DNA from: Yoonia sp.
Lineage (GTDB): Bacteria; Pseudomonadota; Alphaproteobacteria; Rhodobacterales; Rhodobacteraceae
Reading direction: 5' to 3'
NCBI GenBank assembly: GCA_020627605.1
Contig: JAHDGO010000005.1
Span: 1 to 21,362, forward strand
DNA length: 21,362 bases
Made by a program: the position numbers and the translations under genes. The notes below the pieces were generated by a model. It searched no databases and was not told where the DNA came from. It saw only the letters and a list, made by a program, of their open reading frames with translations. Each line of letters opens with the position of its first letter. Within the stretch, counting starts at the first letter, position 1. Shown here piece after piece: positions 15,881 to 21,362 of the stretch.

Positions 15881-16449
15881 CAGAAATCTCCGTTCGGGGG
15901 CAAGAGCACCGTGTCGAAGGGCAGATCAAAGATCGCGATCAATGCGACCACCATCAAAACAGACGAGACAATGCGCGCGGCCTTCATCCGCCCCTCGACC
16001 ATGGCAGTGATGAAAAAGACAAGCGCTGTGCCACCCAGGACAAAGCCAAGCAGTTTGTAGGGGTATGTGCCGCGCAACTGGCGGTAGGTGGCGCCATCCT
16101 CGGCAAAAAGGCTGACGGCCAAGGGCCCTGCCCAATACATCACCGCCAGAGAAATCGCCGTGATGCCAAAGAACTGCACCAGAAACGCCATCGACTGACC
16201 ATCAAGCACCGGGCCTTCCGTGTCAGAGGTGTCGGTGCGCCGCAGGCTCAGCAGCAACTGCACGGCGGCACAGACGGCGATTAATCCAGCGGCCACGATA
16301 GGCAGGAAAGCGTCGCCCATACTGGTTTGCCGCCGGTGGGTTTCGATCATGGCGGTTTCTGAATCCAGCGGGATCCAGACAAGCGCGGCCAGCAGACCAA
16401 AGACCAGAAACAGTGATGCGATGACAATTTCAGCCGTGCGCCCCAGCAT
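15880..16449 (-). CDS. tctB: Tripartite tricarboxylate transporter, small membrane subunit TctB
   Basis: A 189-residue membrane protein with about four hydrophobic stretches: near residues 8-27 (IVIASLFLVFGLLAALVWI), 50-68, 87-108 and a C-terminal pair around 133-150 and 160-175. Size, position between tctC and tctA, and topology identify it as TctB, which is poorly conserved in sequence. GTYPYKLLGFVLGG near residues 126-139 resembles the conserved C-terminal block of the family. A strong ribosome-binding site (GGGGAGGA) lies upstream. It is separated from tctC by 63 bases that contain a strong hairpin, so its expression is probably lower than that of tctC. Confidence 0.9.
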   Translation of the reverse strand: MLGRTAEIVIASLFLVFGLLAALVWIPLDSETAMIETHRRQTSMGDAFLPIVAAGLIAVCAAVQLLLSLRRTDTSDTEGPVLDGQSMAFLVQFFGITAISLAVMYWAGPLAVSLFAEDGATYRQLRGTYPYKLLGFVLGGTALVFFITAMVEGRMKAARIVSSVLMVVALIAIFDLPFDTVLLPPNGDF

Positions 16450-16473
16450 GGCAGTCCTCCCCGACGTGGTCAG

Positions 16474-16495
16474 ACCGGGCCAGTGCTGGCCCGGT
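16474..16495 (-). other. Intercistronic hairpin between tctC and tctB
   Basis: A perfect 10-base inverted repeat, ACCGGGCCAG (16474-16483) and CTGGCCCGGT (16486-16495), separated by only two bases, so the real loop is probably four bases closed by a 9-bp GC-rich stem. It begins 17 bases after the tctC stop in the direction of transcription. No T-run follows on the transcribed strand, so it is not a standard intrinsic terminator. More likely it protects the 3' end of tctC mRNA or attenuates read-through, giving excess binding protein over permease. Confidence 0.75.
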
Positions 16496-16512
16496 CCATG
16501 TTCAGATGCGGA

Positions 16513-17466
16513 TTATTCGGTCGCGGCAAGCAGGGCCTGATTGCCCTCGACCTGTGCGGCCATATAGGCGTCGAAGTCCGCACCGGCGATCGGCTCTGGC
16601 CCGGAAAACGCCTTGGAGATGAACTCGACCAGCTTGCTGTCAGGGTCGTTGAGGACTTCGACGATGGCGTCCTGAAGTGCTGTGCGTGCTTCGTCATCCA
16701 GTCCGCCCGGTGCGACAACGCCGAACTTTGTACCAAAGTCATATTCCACACCGAATTCCGACAGCAGCGGCGCGTCGGGCGAGATGTTCAATGGCGTTGT
16801 TTCAGCTGACACCAGATTGACCAGATCACCAGCCAGCACACCACTGGTCTGCGGTCCGGCAGCCCACGCGATATCAAGGTCATCGGCCACAACGCCGTTC
16901 AGACCACCCCGGCCGCCTTGGACCATGACCGTGGTAAACTCCACACCATTGGCTTCGCCCAGCAGATATGTCGCATCGGCCAGCTTGTCGCTCATCGCGC
17001 CAGCAGCAATCGACTCGCCATTGCGGGCGGCTTCGATCACGTCAGCGATGGTGGTCCAGCCGCGATCGGCCTTGGCAATCAAGGCGGTCTGCGTGCCGGT
17101 GATCGCGCTGAGATAGGTGAAATCCTCATAGGTCATGCCGGGGTTCTGCGCGACAAGCAGGCCGTAGGCCAGACTATCAAGCGCCGTCATGCCGATGGCC
17201 AGACCGTCGGCAGGTTCTTCCATCAGCGCGGCTGCCATGGCCAGACCACCACGACCGGCGACGTTTTCAGGGATGATTTCCCAGCCTTTGTTGGCGGCGA
17301 TATCCTCTGCCAGCAGTCTGGCGGATGTATCAACGCCACCCCCCGCACGGAACGCGATCATCAGTTTGATCGGCCCTTCAGGTGCCCATTCGGCAATGGC
17401 CGACGTCGCAGTTGCGGCCACAATGGCCGTTGCGGCGACAAATGATTTCAAGACCTTGAATTGCAT
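16513..17466 (-). CDS. tctC: Tripartite tricarboxylate transporter, periplasmic binding protein TctC (Bug family)
   Basis: A 317-residue Bug/TctC extracytoplasmic receptor. Residues 1-25 form a signal peptide (basic MQFKVLK, hydrophobic core, AIA before Glu26). The mature protein starts EWAPEGPIKLMIAFRAGGGVDTSARLLAEDI, in which the FxAGGxxD loop is the usual binding-site segment for the carboxylate of the ligand, followed by ENVAGRGGLAMAAAL. The ribosome-binding site is excellent (GAAGGAGG, complement of 17471-17478). As first gene of the operon it is separated from the rest by a hairpin. Bug receptors usually bind carboxylates; together with the sulfatases downstream, a sulfated carboxylate is a reasonable but unproved ligand. 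Confidence 0.93.
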   Translation of the reverse strand: MQFKVLKSFVAATAIVAATATSAIAEWAPEGPIKLMIAFRAGGGVDTSARLLAEDIAANKGWEIIPENVAGRGGLAMAAALMEEPADGLAIGMTALDSLAYGLLVAQNPGMTYEDFTYLSAITGTQTALIAKADRGWTTIADVIEAARNGESIAAGAMSDKLADATYLLGEANGVEFTTVMVQGGRGGLNGVVADDLDIAWAAGPQTSGVLAGDLVNLVSAETTPLNISPDAPLLSEFGVEYDFGTKFGVVAPGGLDDEARTALQDAIVEVLNDPDSKLVEFISKAFSGPEPIAGADFDAYMAAQVEGNQALLAATE

Positions 17467-17728
17467 GCTTTTCCTCCTTCAAAGCGTATCCGTTCGGGGG
17501 CCCTCCAGCCCGCTGACTTTCGTGCGTTTGGACATATCTGCGCGCCAGTGCCCACGGTGTTCGCCACCGTTTACAAGCCTGTCCCGACCGGGCAAACCTG
17601 ACATCTGCAACATATCTCCTCCCTGCGGGCGAATCTTTTCGATAGCGCCCATTATGGTGTTAGCGTAGACTATAATCATGACATCATCAACATTAATGAT
17701 GCAAATGATGTAACATGGAGGGTTTGAC
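17467..17728. promoter_or_regulatory. tctC/marR divergent intergenic region with palindromic operator
   Basis: A 262-base region between tctC and the MarR gene. The part next to marR is AT-rich and holds a perfect 7-base inverted repeat, ACATCAT (17681-17687) and ATGATGT (17705-17711), enclosing the palindrome CATTAATG (17691-17698). TATAAT (17671-17676) is a consensus -10 on the plus strand for marR, though its -35 is weak. On the minus strand TATAGT (17669-17674) with TTAATG 16 bases upstream could drive tctC. A protein bound at 17681-17711 would cover both promoters. The 17480-17640 stretch would be tctC leader; I see no riboswitch-like or coding feature in it. Confidence 0.55.
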
Positions 17729-18196
17729 ATGAAGATGACGTCACACGAGCTGGAACAGCAACTGTTCCGCGTGCGCCAGCTGGAAAGCAATGTCACCTTT
17801 CAGTTTTCCATGATCTCGAAACTGATGGACATGAACGCGCTGGCCCTGCTTGAGGACACGCCACTGACATTGCTCAGCTACCGCTTGCTCAAGACCGTTG
17901 AGACATTTGAGGAAATGTCGATTGCCGATCTGGGCCGCCATATGGTGACCGACAACGCACAGATCAGCCGCGCGGCGACGGATCTGGCCAAAAAGGGTCT
18001 GGTGGTTTTCGCAGGTGACCCCACCAACAAGCGCAGAAAGCTGGTGCGGCTGTCACCGGATGGACTGGCATTGATGGCGCGGATCGCACCGCGCTTTACC
18101 GCACGCCGCAAGGCTGTCGAGGATTGTCTTGGGCCCGATGTTATCGCCAGCCTGCATGATGTCTTTCCCAAACTGGTCATGCATTTCTCAAAATAG
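17729..18196 (+). CDS. MarR-family transcriptional regulator
   Basis: A 155-residue winged-helix protein of the MarR type. The DNA-binding part spans about residues 60-112: MSIADLGRHM, then the recognition helix TDNAQISRAATDLAKKGLV, and the wing DPTNKRRKLVRLSPDG with the typical D-x-R/K-basic pattern. Helices at both ends would form the dimer interface. The ribosome-binding site is GGAGGG (17717-17722), 6 bases before the ATG. Transcribed divergently from tctC with a palindrome between, so it most likely controls the transporter/sulfatase operon and itself, released by a pathway acid. It is convergent with the LysR gene, 10 bases between stops. Confidence 0.92.
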   Translation: MKMTSHELEQQLFRVRQLESNVTFQFSMISKLMDMNALALLEDTPLTLLSYRLLKTVETFEEMSIADLGRHMVTDNAQISRAATDLAKKGLVVFAGDPTNKRRKLVRLSPDGLALMARIAPRFTARRKAVEDCLGPDVIASLHDVFPKLVMHFSK

Positions 18197-18206
18197 CCGG
18201 CCAGCC

Positions 18207-19103
18207 CTAGGCCAGTTGCCGCACGAAATACCTTGCAAACTCACGGTCGAAACGCCGGGTTGCCGCGGACCGATAGGGCGTTGGCGGATAGACAGAATAG
18301 ATGCCCCCTGATGGCAAACGCCAGTCGGGCAGGCAGGCCACAAGATCGCCGCGTGCCAGATCGCCCTGAATTTCAAAGCTGGGCAAAACCGCAAGACCCG
18401 CCCCCGCCAGACACATCGCCTTGATCCCAAGCGTCACATCAACCGAAATCGCCGCGTCAAACACGATATCGCGCGCGCCATTATTGTGATGCGTGAAATG
18501 CCACCTGAGCGGGCTGGACAACATATGGTGGGCGATGAAGGGCAATCCGTTCAGATCAGCAGGATCAGTCAACGGGCCAATCCGCTGTAACAGCCGGGGT
18601 GCCGCAACCAGCACCTGATCAAAATTCACCAACTTGCGCGTCAGATTGGACGAATCCGTCAGCCAGCCCACCCGGTAGGCGATATCAAACCGCGCCGCGA
18701 CGGGATCATGGCGCGTATCGCTCAGCCGCAGGTCCACCGTGACCGCAGGATAATCGGCCTGAAACCGGGCGACAAAGGGTGCGATAAATCTGATCCCAAG
18801 ATCCAGCGGTGCCGCCACCCGCAAAACACCTGAAGGCGCATCATGTCCACTGCGGATGTTTTCAAGGGCCTCTTCAACCTGCGCCAGCGAGGCTTGCGCG
18901 GCCTCAAACAGCGTCTGCCCTTCCTGGGTCAGGCTCTGGTTTCTGGCATTGCGCAGGACAAGGGTCGCGCCGACGTCATGTTCAAGGGCCTGCAATTGTT
19001 TGCTGACAACCGCTTTGCTGACACCCAGCTGCGCTGCGGCCTTGGTGATCGTGCCCGCTTCGACGATCGCGACGAAATATTCCAGCCGATTCAGATTTGC
19101 CAT
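18207..19103 (-). CDS. LysR-family transcriptional regulator
   Basis: A 298-residue LysR-type regulator. The N-terminal helix-turn-helix covers about residues 3-60 (LNRLEYFVAIVEAGTITKAAAQLGVSKAVVSKQLQALE), unusually with Lys-Ala-Val in the recognition helix where many relatives have Ser-Ala-Val. The substrate-binding domain begins near SGVLRVAAPLDLGIRFIAPF (about 91-110) and contains FDIAYRVGWL and GAGLAVLPSFEIQGDLARGDLV. This is the CrgA-like subgroup pattern. It is divergent from the DsbA-like/MBL operon with a GTCAAC-N5-GTTGAC palindrome between, so it probably regulates that operon and itself. Nothing in the sequence links it directly to the sulfatase locus. Confidence 0.93.
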   Translation of the reverse strand: MANLNRLEYFVAIVEAGTITKAAAQLGVSKAVVSKQLQALEHDVGATLVLRNARNQSLTQEGQTLFEAAQASLAQVEEALENIRSGHDAPSGVLRVAAPLDLGIRFIAPFVARFQADYPAVTVDLRLSDTRHDPVAARFDIAYRVGWLTDSSNLTRKLVNFDQVLVAAPRLLQRIGPLTDPADLNGLPFIAHHMLSSPLRWHFTHHNNGARDIVFDAAISVDVTLGIKAMCLAGAGLAVLPSFEIQGDLARGDLVACLPDWRLPSGGIYSVYPPTPYRSAATRRFDREFARYFVRQLA

Positions 19104-19114
19104 GGGAACCCAAT

Positions 19115-19131
19115 GTCAACTTTTCGTTGAC
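19115..19131. promoter_or_regulatory. Inverted repeat in the lysR/dsbA-like intergenic region, candidate LysR operator
   Basis: Perfect inverted repeat GTCAAC-TTTTC-GTTGAC, 11 bases upstream of the LysR start and about 80 bases upstream of the DsbA-like start. LysR proteins bind interrupted palindromes close to their own promoter, so this is a natural candidate. The arms also contain -35-like TTGAC on both strands, but I find no convincing -10 at the right spacing. Confidence 0.5.
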
Positions 19132-19181
19132 CTAGCTTCTATGAAATCTTCCTTTAGATAACAACCATGCCGCCCTACCTA

Positions 19182-19201
19182 TCCGTCATCCAAAGGACGG
19201 A
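19182..19201 (+). other. Small hairpin overlapping the ribosome-binding site of the DsbA-like gene
   Basis: TCCGTC (19182-19187) can pair with GACGGA (19196-19201) across an 8-base loop. The right arm overlaps the GGACGGAGG ribosome-binding site of the gene starting at 19209. The stem is only 6 bp, so any effect on translation would be modest; this may be chance. Confidence 0.3.
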
Positions 19202-19208
19202 GGCACCA

Positions 19209-19814
19209 ATGTCACGCTTTACCTATATCTACGACACCTATTGCGGCTGGTGCTACGGCGCGGCCCCAGTCATTGCGTCACTGATCGACAGCGGCGCGCA
19301 GGTCGATGTGCTGCACCGCCATCTTTTCCAGGGACCCAATGCCCACCGGATGGGCGATGGCTTTGGCGCGATGGCCGAAAAATATGACGCCCGCATCGCC
19401 GCGCTCTCAGGGCAGCCCTTCAGCGAGACCTATGTCGCAAAGATATTGCGCGATCCTGACGCGGTGCTGGATTCAACACTGACCGCCTGGGCGGCAGCAC
19501 TTGTGCATGATCAGGGTGCCAAGGCGGAAATGGCCCTGTCGCGCGCATTGCAGACTGCCCGCTTTGTGGACGGGACCCGCGCAAACGATGGGCACGCCGT
19601 TCAGGACGCGGTCAAGCGATTTGGCATCACCCAGCCGTTATCGGCGGGAGCCGAGAAGGCAGACGCGTTGAGCATCGCGGCCCAGAAGCTGCAACAGACC
19701 TACGGTGCCAGCGGCGTGCCTGCCCTGCTGCACCACACCGACCACGGCACCGCCCTGGTCAATATCGCTGACTACTACAAGACCCCTGAAACCATCGCGA
19801 CGCTCGTCGCATAG
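19209..19814 (+). CDS. DsbA-family thioredoxin-fold protein (CGWC), putative disulfide oxidoreductase
   Basis: A 201-residue DsbA-like protein. It starts at the first thioredoxin strand (MSRFTYIYDTYCGWCYG) with the redox motif Cys12-Gly-Trp-Cys15, and ends with SGVPALLHH, which holds the cis-proline of the fold. The helical insertion between is typical of the DsbA/FrnE/2-hydroxychromene-2-carboxylate isomerase group. No signal peptide, so it is cytoplasmic unlike classical DsbA. An in-frame ATG at 19167 exists, but GGACGGAGG just ahead of 19209 and the domain boundary favour 19209. The exported MBL-fold gene follows after 13 bases. Redox or isomerase activity cannot be told apart; the intact CxxC favours redox. 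Confidence 0.88.
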   Translation: MSRFTYIYDTYCGWCYGAAPVIASLIDSGAQVDVLHRHLFQGPNAHRMGDGFGAMAEKYDARIAALSGQPFSETYVAKILRDPDAVLDSTLTAWAAALVHDQGAKAEMALSRALQTARFVDGTRANDGHAVQDAVKRFGITQPLSAGAEKADALSIAAQKLQQTYGASGVPALLHHTDHGTALVNIADYYKTPETIATLVA

Positions 19815-19827
19815 AAGGATAGAACCC

Positions 19828-20688
19828 ATGAAAACCCTGCTGACTACCGTTGCGGCTGGCGTGATCGCTACCACCGCCGCCGCTGACCTGACAATCACAC
19901 CCTACGTTGCCAATGAGGGCAGCCTGTTCCCAGTCTCTTCCAGCCTGATTGAAGGCCCGACAGAGGTTGTTCTGATTGACGCGCAGTTTGAAAAGGACGA
20001 CGCCGAGGCATTGGTCGAGATGATCCGCGCGACAGGCAAGACGCTGACAACTGTGTACATCAGCCACAAGGACCCCGATTTCTACTTTGGCCTTGATACC
20101 ATTCGTGCGGCATTTCCTGATGCGCAGTTTGTTGCGACACCAGCCACCGTTGATGGCATCGCCAAGACCATCGAAGGCAAGTTCGAAACATGGGCACCGG
20201 CACTGAAGGACAACGCCCCGTCAGAGCTGATCGTGCCTGACGTGATCGACGGCGACAGCCTGACCGTTGATGGCGAAACCGTGCAGATTGTCGGCTTTGA
20301 CGGCCACGACCCTGCGCGCACCTTCCTTTGGGTGCCATCAGAGGAAACCGCACTTGGCGGCGTGATCCTGTTCGAAAACATGCATGTCTGGATGGCCGAT
20401 ACCCAGACCGAGGCGGAACTCGACAACTGGCGCAAGACGCTGGACGACCTGCTGGCACTTGAACCCGCGCGCATCCTGCCGGGCCATGTGAATGGCGAGA
20501 GCGCAGAGGACGCCAGCATCGTGTCCTATACCCGCGGCTATATTGATGCATTCGTCGCCGCATCCGCAGCCGCGAACGGATCGGAAGAGCTGATGGCCGC
20601 AATTCAAGAGGCCTATCCGGAACTTGGCGGCGGCATCGCGCTGCAAATCTCTGCGAAGGTGTTCGAGGGCGAGCAGCAGTGGCCATAA
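19828..20688 (+). CDS. Exported metallo-beta-lactamase-fold protein with a degenerate metal motif
   Basis: A 286-residue secreted MBL-fold protein. Residues 1-19 are a signal peptide (MKTLLTTVAAGVIATTAAA before Asp20). The fold is recognisable from LIEGPTEVVLIDAQF (40-54), VYISHKDPDFYFGLDTI (77-93), GFDGHDP, FENMHVWMADT and LPGHVNG. The metal motif HxHxDH is altered to His80-Lys-Asp82-Pro-Asp84-Phe85, so two of the four ligand positions differ; the later histidine in PGHVNG and the GHDP histidine remain. Metal binding may be changed or lost. A GAAGGA ribosome-binding site (19814-19819) supports the start. It is the second gene after the DsbA-like one. Function unknown; quinone- or lactone-hydrolysing relatives exist, but no assignment is justified. 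Confidence 0.85.
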   Translation: MKTLLTTVAAGVIATTAAADLTITPYVANEGSLFPVSSSLIEGPTEVVLIDAQFEKDDAEALVEMIRATGKTLTTVYISHKDPDFYFGLDTIRAAFPDAQFVATPATVDGIAKTIEGKFETWAPALKDNAPSELIVPDVIDGDSLTVDGETVQIVGFDGHDPARTFLWVPSEETALGGVILFENMHVWMADTQTEAELDNWRKTLDDLLALEPARILPGHVNGESAEDASIVSYTRGYIDAFVAASAAANGSEELMAAIQEAYPELGGGIALQISAKVFEGEQQWP

Positions 20689-20700
20689 AGCCATCTGGCC

Positions 20701-20735
20701 GCGCGGCATCTTCTTGAACAGTGGAGATGCCGCGC
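20701..20735 (+). terminator. Stem-loop after the MBL-fold gene, possible terminator
   Basis: An 11-base perfect inverted repeat, GCGCGGCATCT (20701-20711) and AGATGCCGCGC (20725-20735), with a 13-base loop, 12 bases after the MBL-fold stop. No T-run follows, so it is not a canonical intrinsic terminator. It may still end or stabilise the DsbA-like/MBL transcript before the dioxygenase gene. Confidence 0.5.
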
Positions 20736-20797
20736 AGCCGCCTTACATGACTTTCACACAAAACCGACGGCACCAGACAGATATGGAAGGCGTCAAC

Positions 20798-21362
20798 ATG
20801 ACCAAATTCAAGACACGGCGCGATACTTTGGCAGGGCTGGCCACCGCGGCTGGCGCGTTGATCGTCACGCCGGGCCGGGCACTGGCTGCCACGGCCACGC
20901 CAAGTGCGACCGAAGGGCCGTTCTACCCCGCGCCGTCCATGCGCCGCGCCGATATCGACAATGATCTGGTCAAGATCACCGGTGTCGTGGAACGCGCAGG
21001 CGGCGAGGTTATCACGCTGCAAGGACAGATTCTGGATCGCGACGGCAGGCCCCGCAGCGGGCTGCGCATCGAAATCTGGCAATGTGACGTGCAGGGCAAG
21101 TACATGCACCCCGGCGATGACCGCGATCTGGTGCATGACGCAGGGTTTCAGGGCTTTGGCCATGACATCACCGATGCCGAGGGGCGCTACAGCTTTCGCA
21201 CGATCAAACCAGCGAAATACCCCGGCCGCACGCCGCACATCCACGTCAAAATCCGCGATGATGAGGCAGAGTTGCTGACCACGCAGTTCTACATCAAGGA
21301 CGATCCCGCAAATATGCAGGACAGGCTCTTCCGCCGCATGTCACCGCAAGAGGCGGCGTCGG
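20798..21362 (+). CDS. Tat-exported intradiol ring-cleavage dioxygenase, partial (3' end outside window)
   Basis: The first 188 residues of an intradiol dioxygenase; the frame is open to the window edge. The N-terminus is a Tat signal (TRRDTLAGLATAAGALIVTP, twin arginines 7-8; hydrophobic stretch to about 31), implying export of a folded iron enzyme. The catalytic domain starts at TEGPFYPAPS and contains all four ligands: Tyr102 (GKYMHP), Tyr141 (AKYPGRTP), His147 and His149 (PHIHVKI). The shorter Tyr-to-His spacing (6 residues, against 13 in the beta subunit at 7447) shows that it is not a PcaH orthologue. GGAAGG (20785-20790) precedes the ATG at 20798; an in-frame ATG at 20783 is less likely. 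Substrate unknown; an exported aromatic-cleaving enzyme could act on extracellular catechols. Confidence 0.87.
   Translation, partial: MTKFKTRRDTLAGLATAAGALIVTPGRALAATATPSATEGPFYPAPSMRRADIDNDLVKITGVVERAGGEVITLQGQILDRDGRPRSGLRIEIWQCDVQGKYMHPGDDRDLVHDAGFQGFGHDITDAEGRYSFRTIKPAKYPGRTPHIHVKIRDDEAELLTTQFYIKDDPANMQDRLFRRMSPQEAAS

Noticed and set aside
17480..17640. Riboswitch or small RNA in the tctC leader
   Set aside because: Only short GC-rich stems are visible and no known riboswitch core could be recognised.
20060..21244. 394-residue minus-strand open frame over the MBL-fold and Tat-dioxygenase genes
   Set aside because: Both opposing genes have signal peptides, start signals and conserved motifs; the antisense product does not resemble a protein.
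1..21362. CRISPR arrays, tRNA genes, insertion sequences, attachment sites
   Set aside because: No spaced direct repeats, cloverleaf sequences, transposase or integrase motifs were found on reading both strands.

Overview
The window looks like part of a chromosome from an alphaproteobacterium, most likely a marine Rhodobacteraceae (roseobacter-type) strain. I infer this from the high GC content, the tightly packed catabolic operons, a tripartite tricarboxylate transporter (TTT) and the general character of the proteins; no rRNA or other phylogenetic marker is present. I see no tRNA, rRNA, CRISPR array, insertion sequence or prophage gene.

Layout. (1) Positions 2525 down to 1 (minus): an operon of a CaiB/BaiF CoA-transferase, an SMP-30/gluconolactonase-like lactonase and a DapA-family aldolase that runs off the left edge. 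(2) 2602-5975 (plus, divergent from 1): a class III aminotransferase broken by a frameshift, a beta-keto acid cleavage enzyme (BKACE, former DUF849) and a cytochrome P450. (3) 5981-6769 (minus): an IclR-family regulator. (4) 6844-9140 (plus): two protocatechuate 3,4-dioxygenase-like subunits and a formylglycine-generating enzyme (FGE). (5) 17466 down to 9137 (minus): a TTT transporter (TctC, TctB, TctA), a double-domain universal stress protein, a sulfatase, an FMN-dependent alpha-hydroxy acid dehydrogenase and a second, frameshifted sulfatase. (6) 17729-18196: a MarR-family regulator divergent from tctC. (7) 18207-21362: a LysR regulator, divergent from a DsbA-like protein and an exported metallo-beta-lactamase-fold protein, then a Tat-exported intradiol dioxygenase cut by the right edge.

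How the genes may work together. Regions 1-6 read as one catabolic locus. Both sulfatases carry the CxPSR formylglycine motif, neither has a signal peptide, and the FGE that would activate them is encoded tail-to-tail with them. Beside them lie a carboxylate-type importer and oxidative aromatic functions (P450, intradiol ring cleavage, alpha-hydroxy acid oxidation) followed by lactonase, beta-keto acid cleavage and CoA-transfer functions. My inference is import of an intact sulfated, probably aromatic, carboxylate, cytoplasmic desulfation, ring cleavage, and processing by a route lacking the usual pcaB/pcaD/pcaIJ/pcaF genes. The substrate cannot be read from the sequence.

Regulation. A near-identical 24-bp element (22/24 matches) with an imperfect palindromic core lies in both divergent promoters (2555-2578 and 6799-6822), at the same distance from the minus-strand starts. 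It is the best candidate operator of the IclR protein. A different palindromic element lies between tctC and marR. Two genes (aminotransferase, distal sulfatase) carry frameshifts, each best explained by about 5 missing bases, so the locus is either decaying or carries sequence errors.
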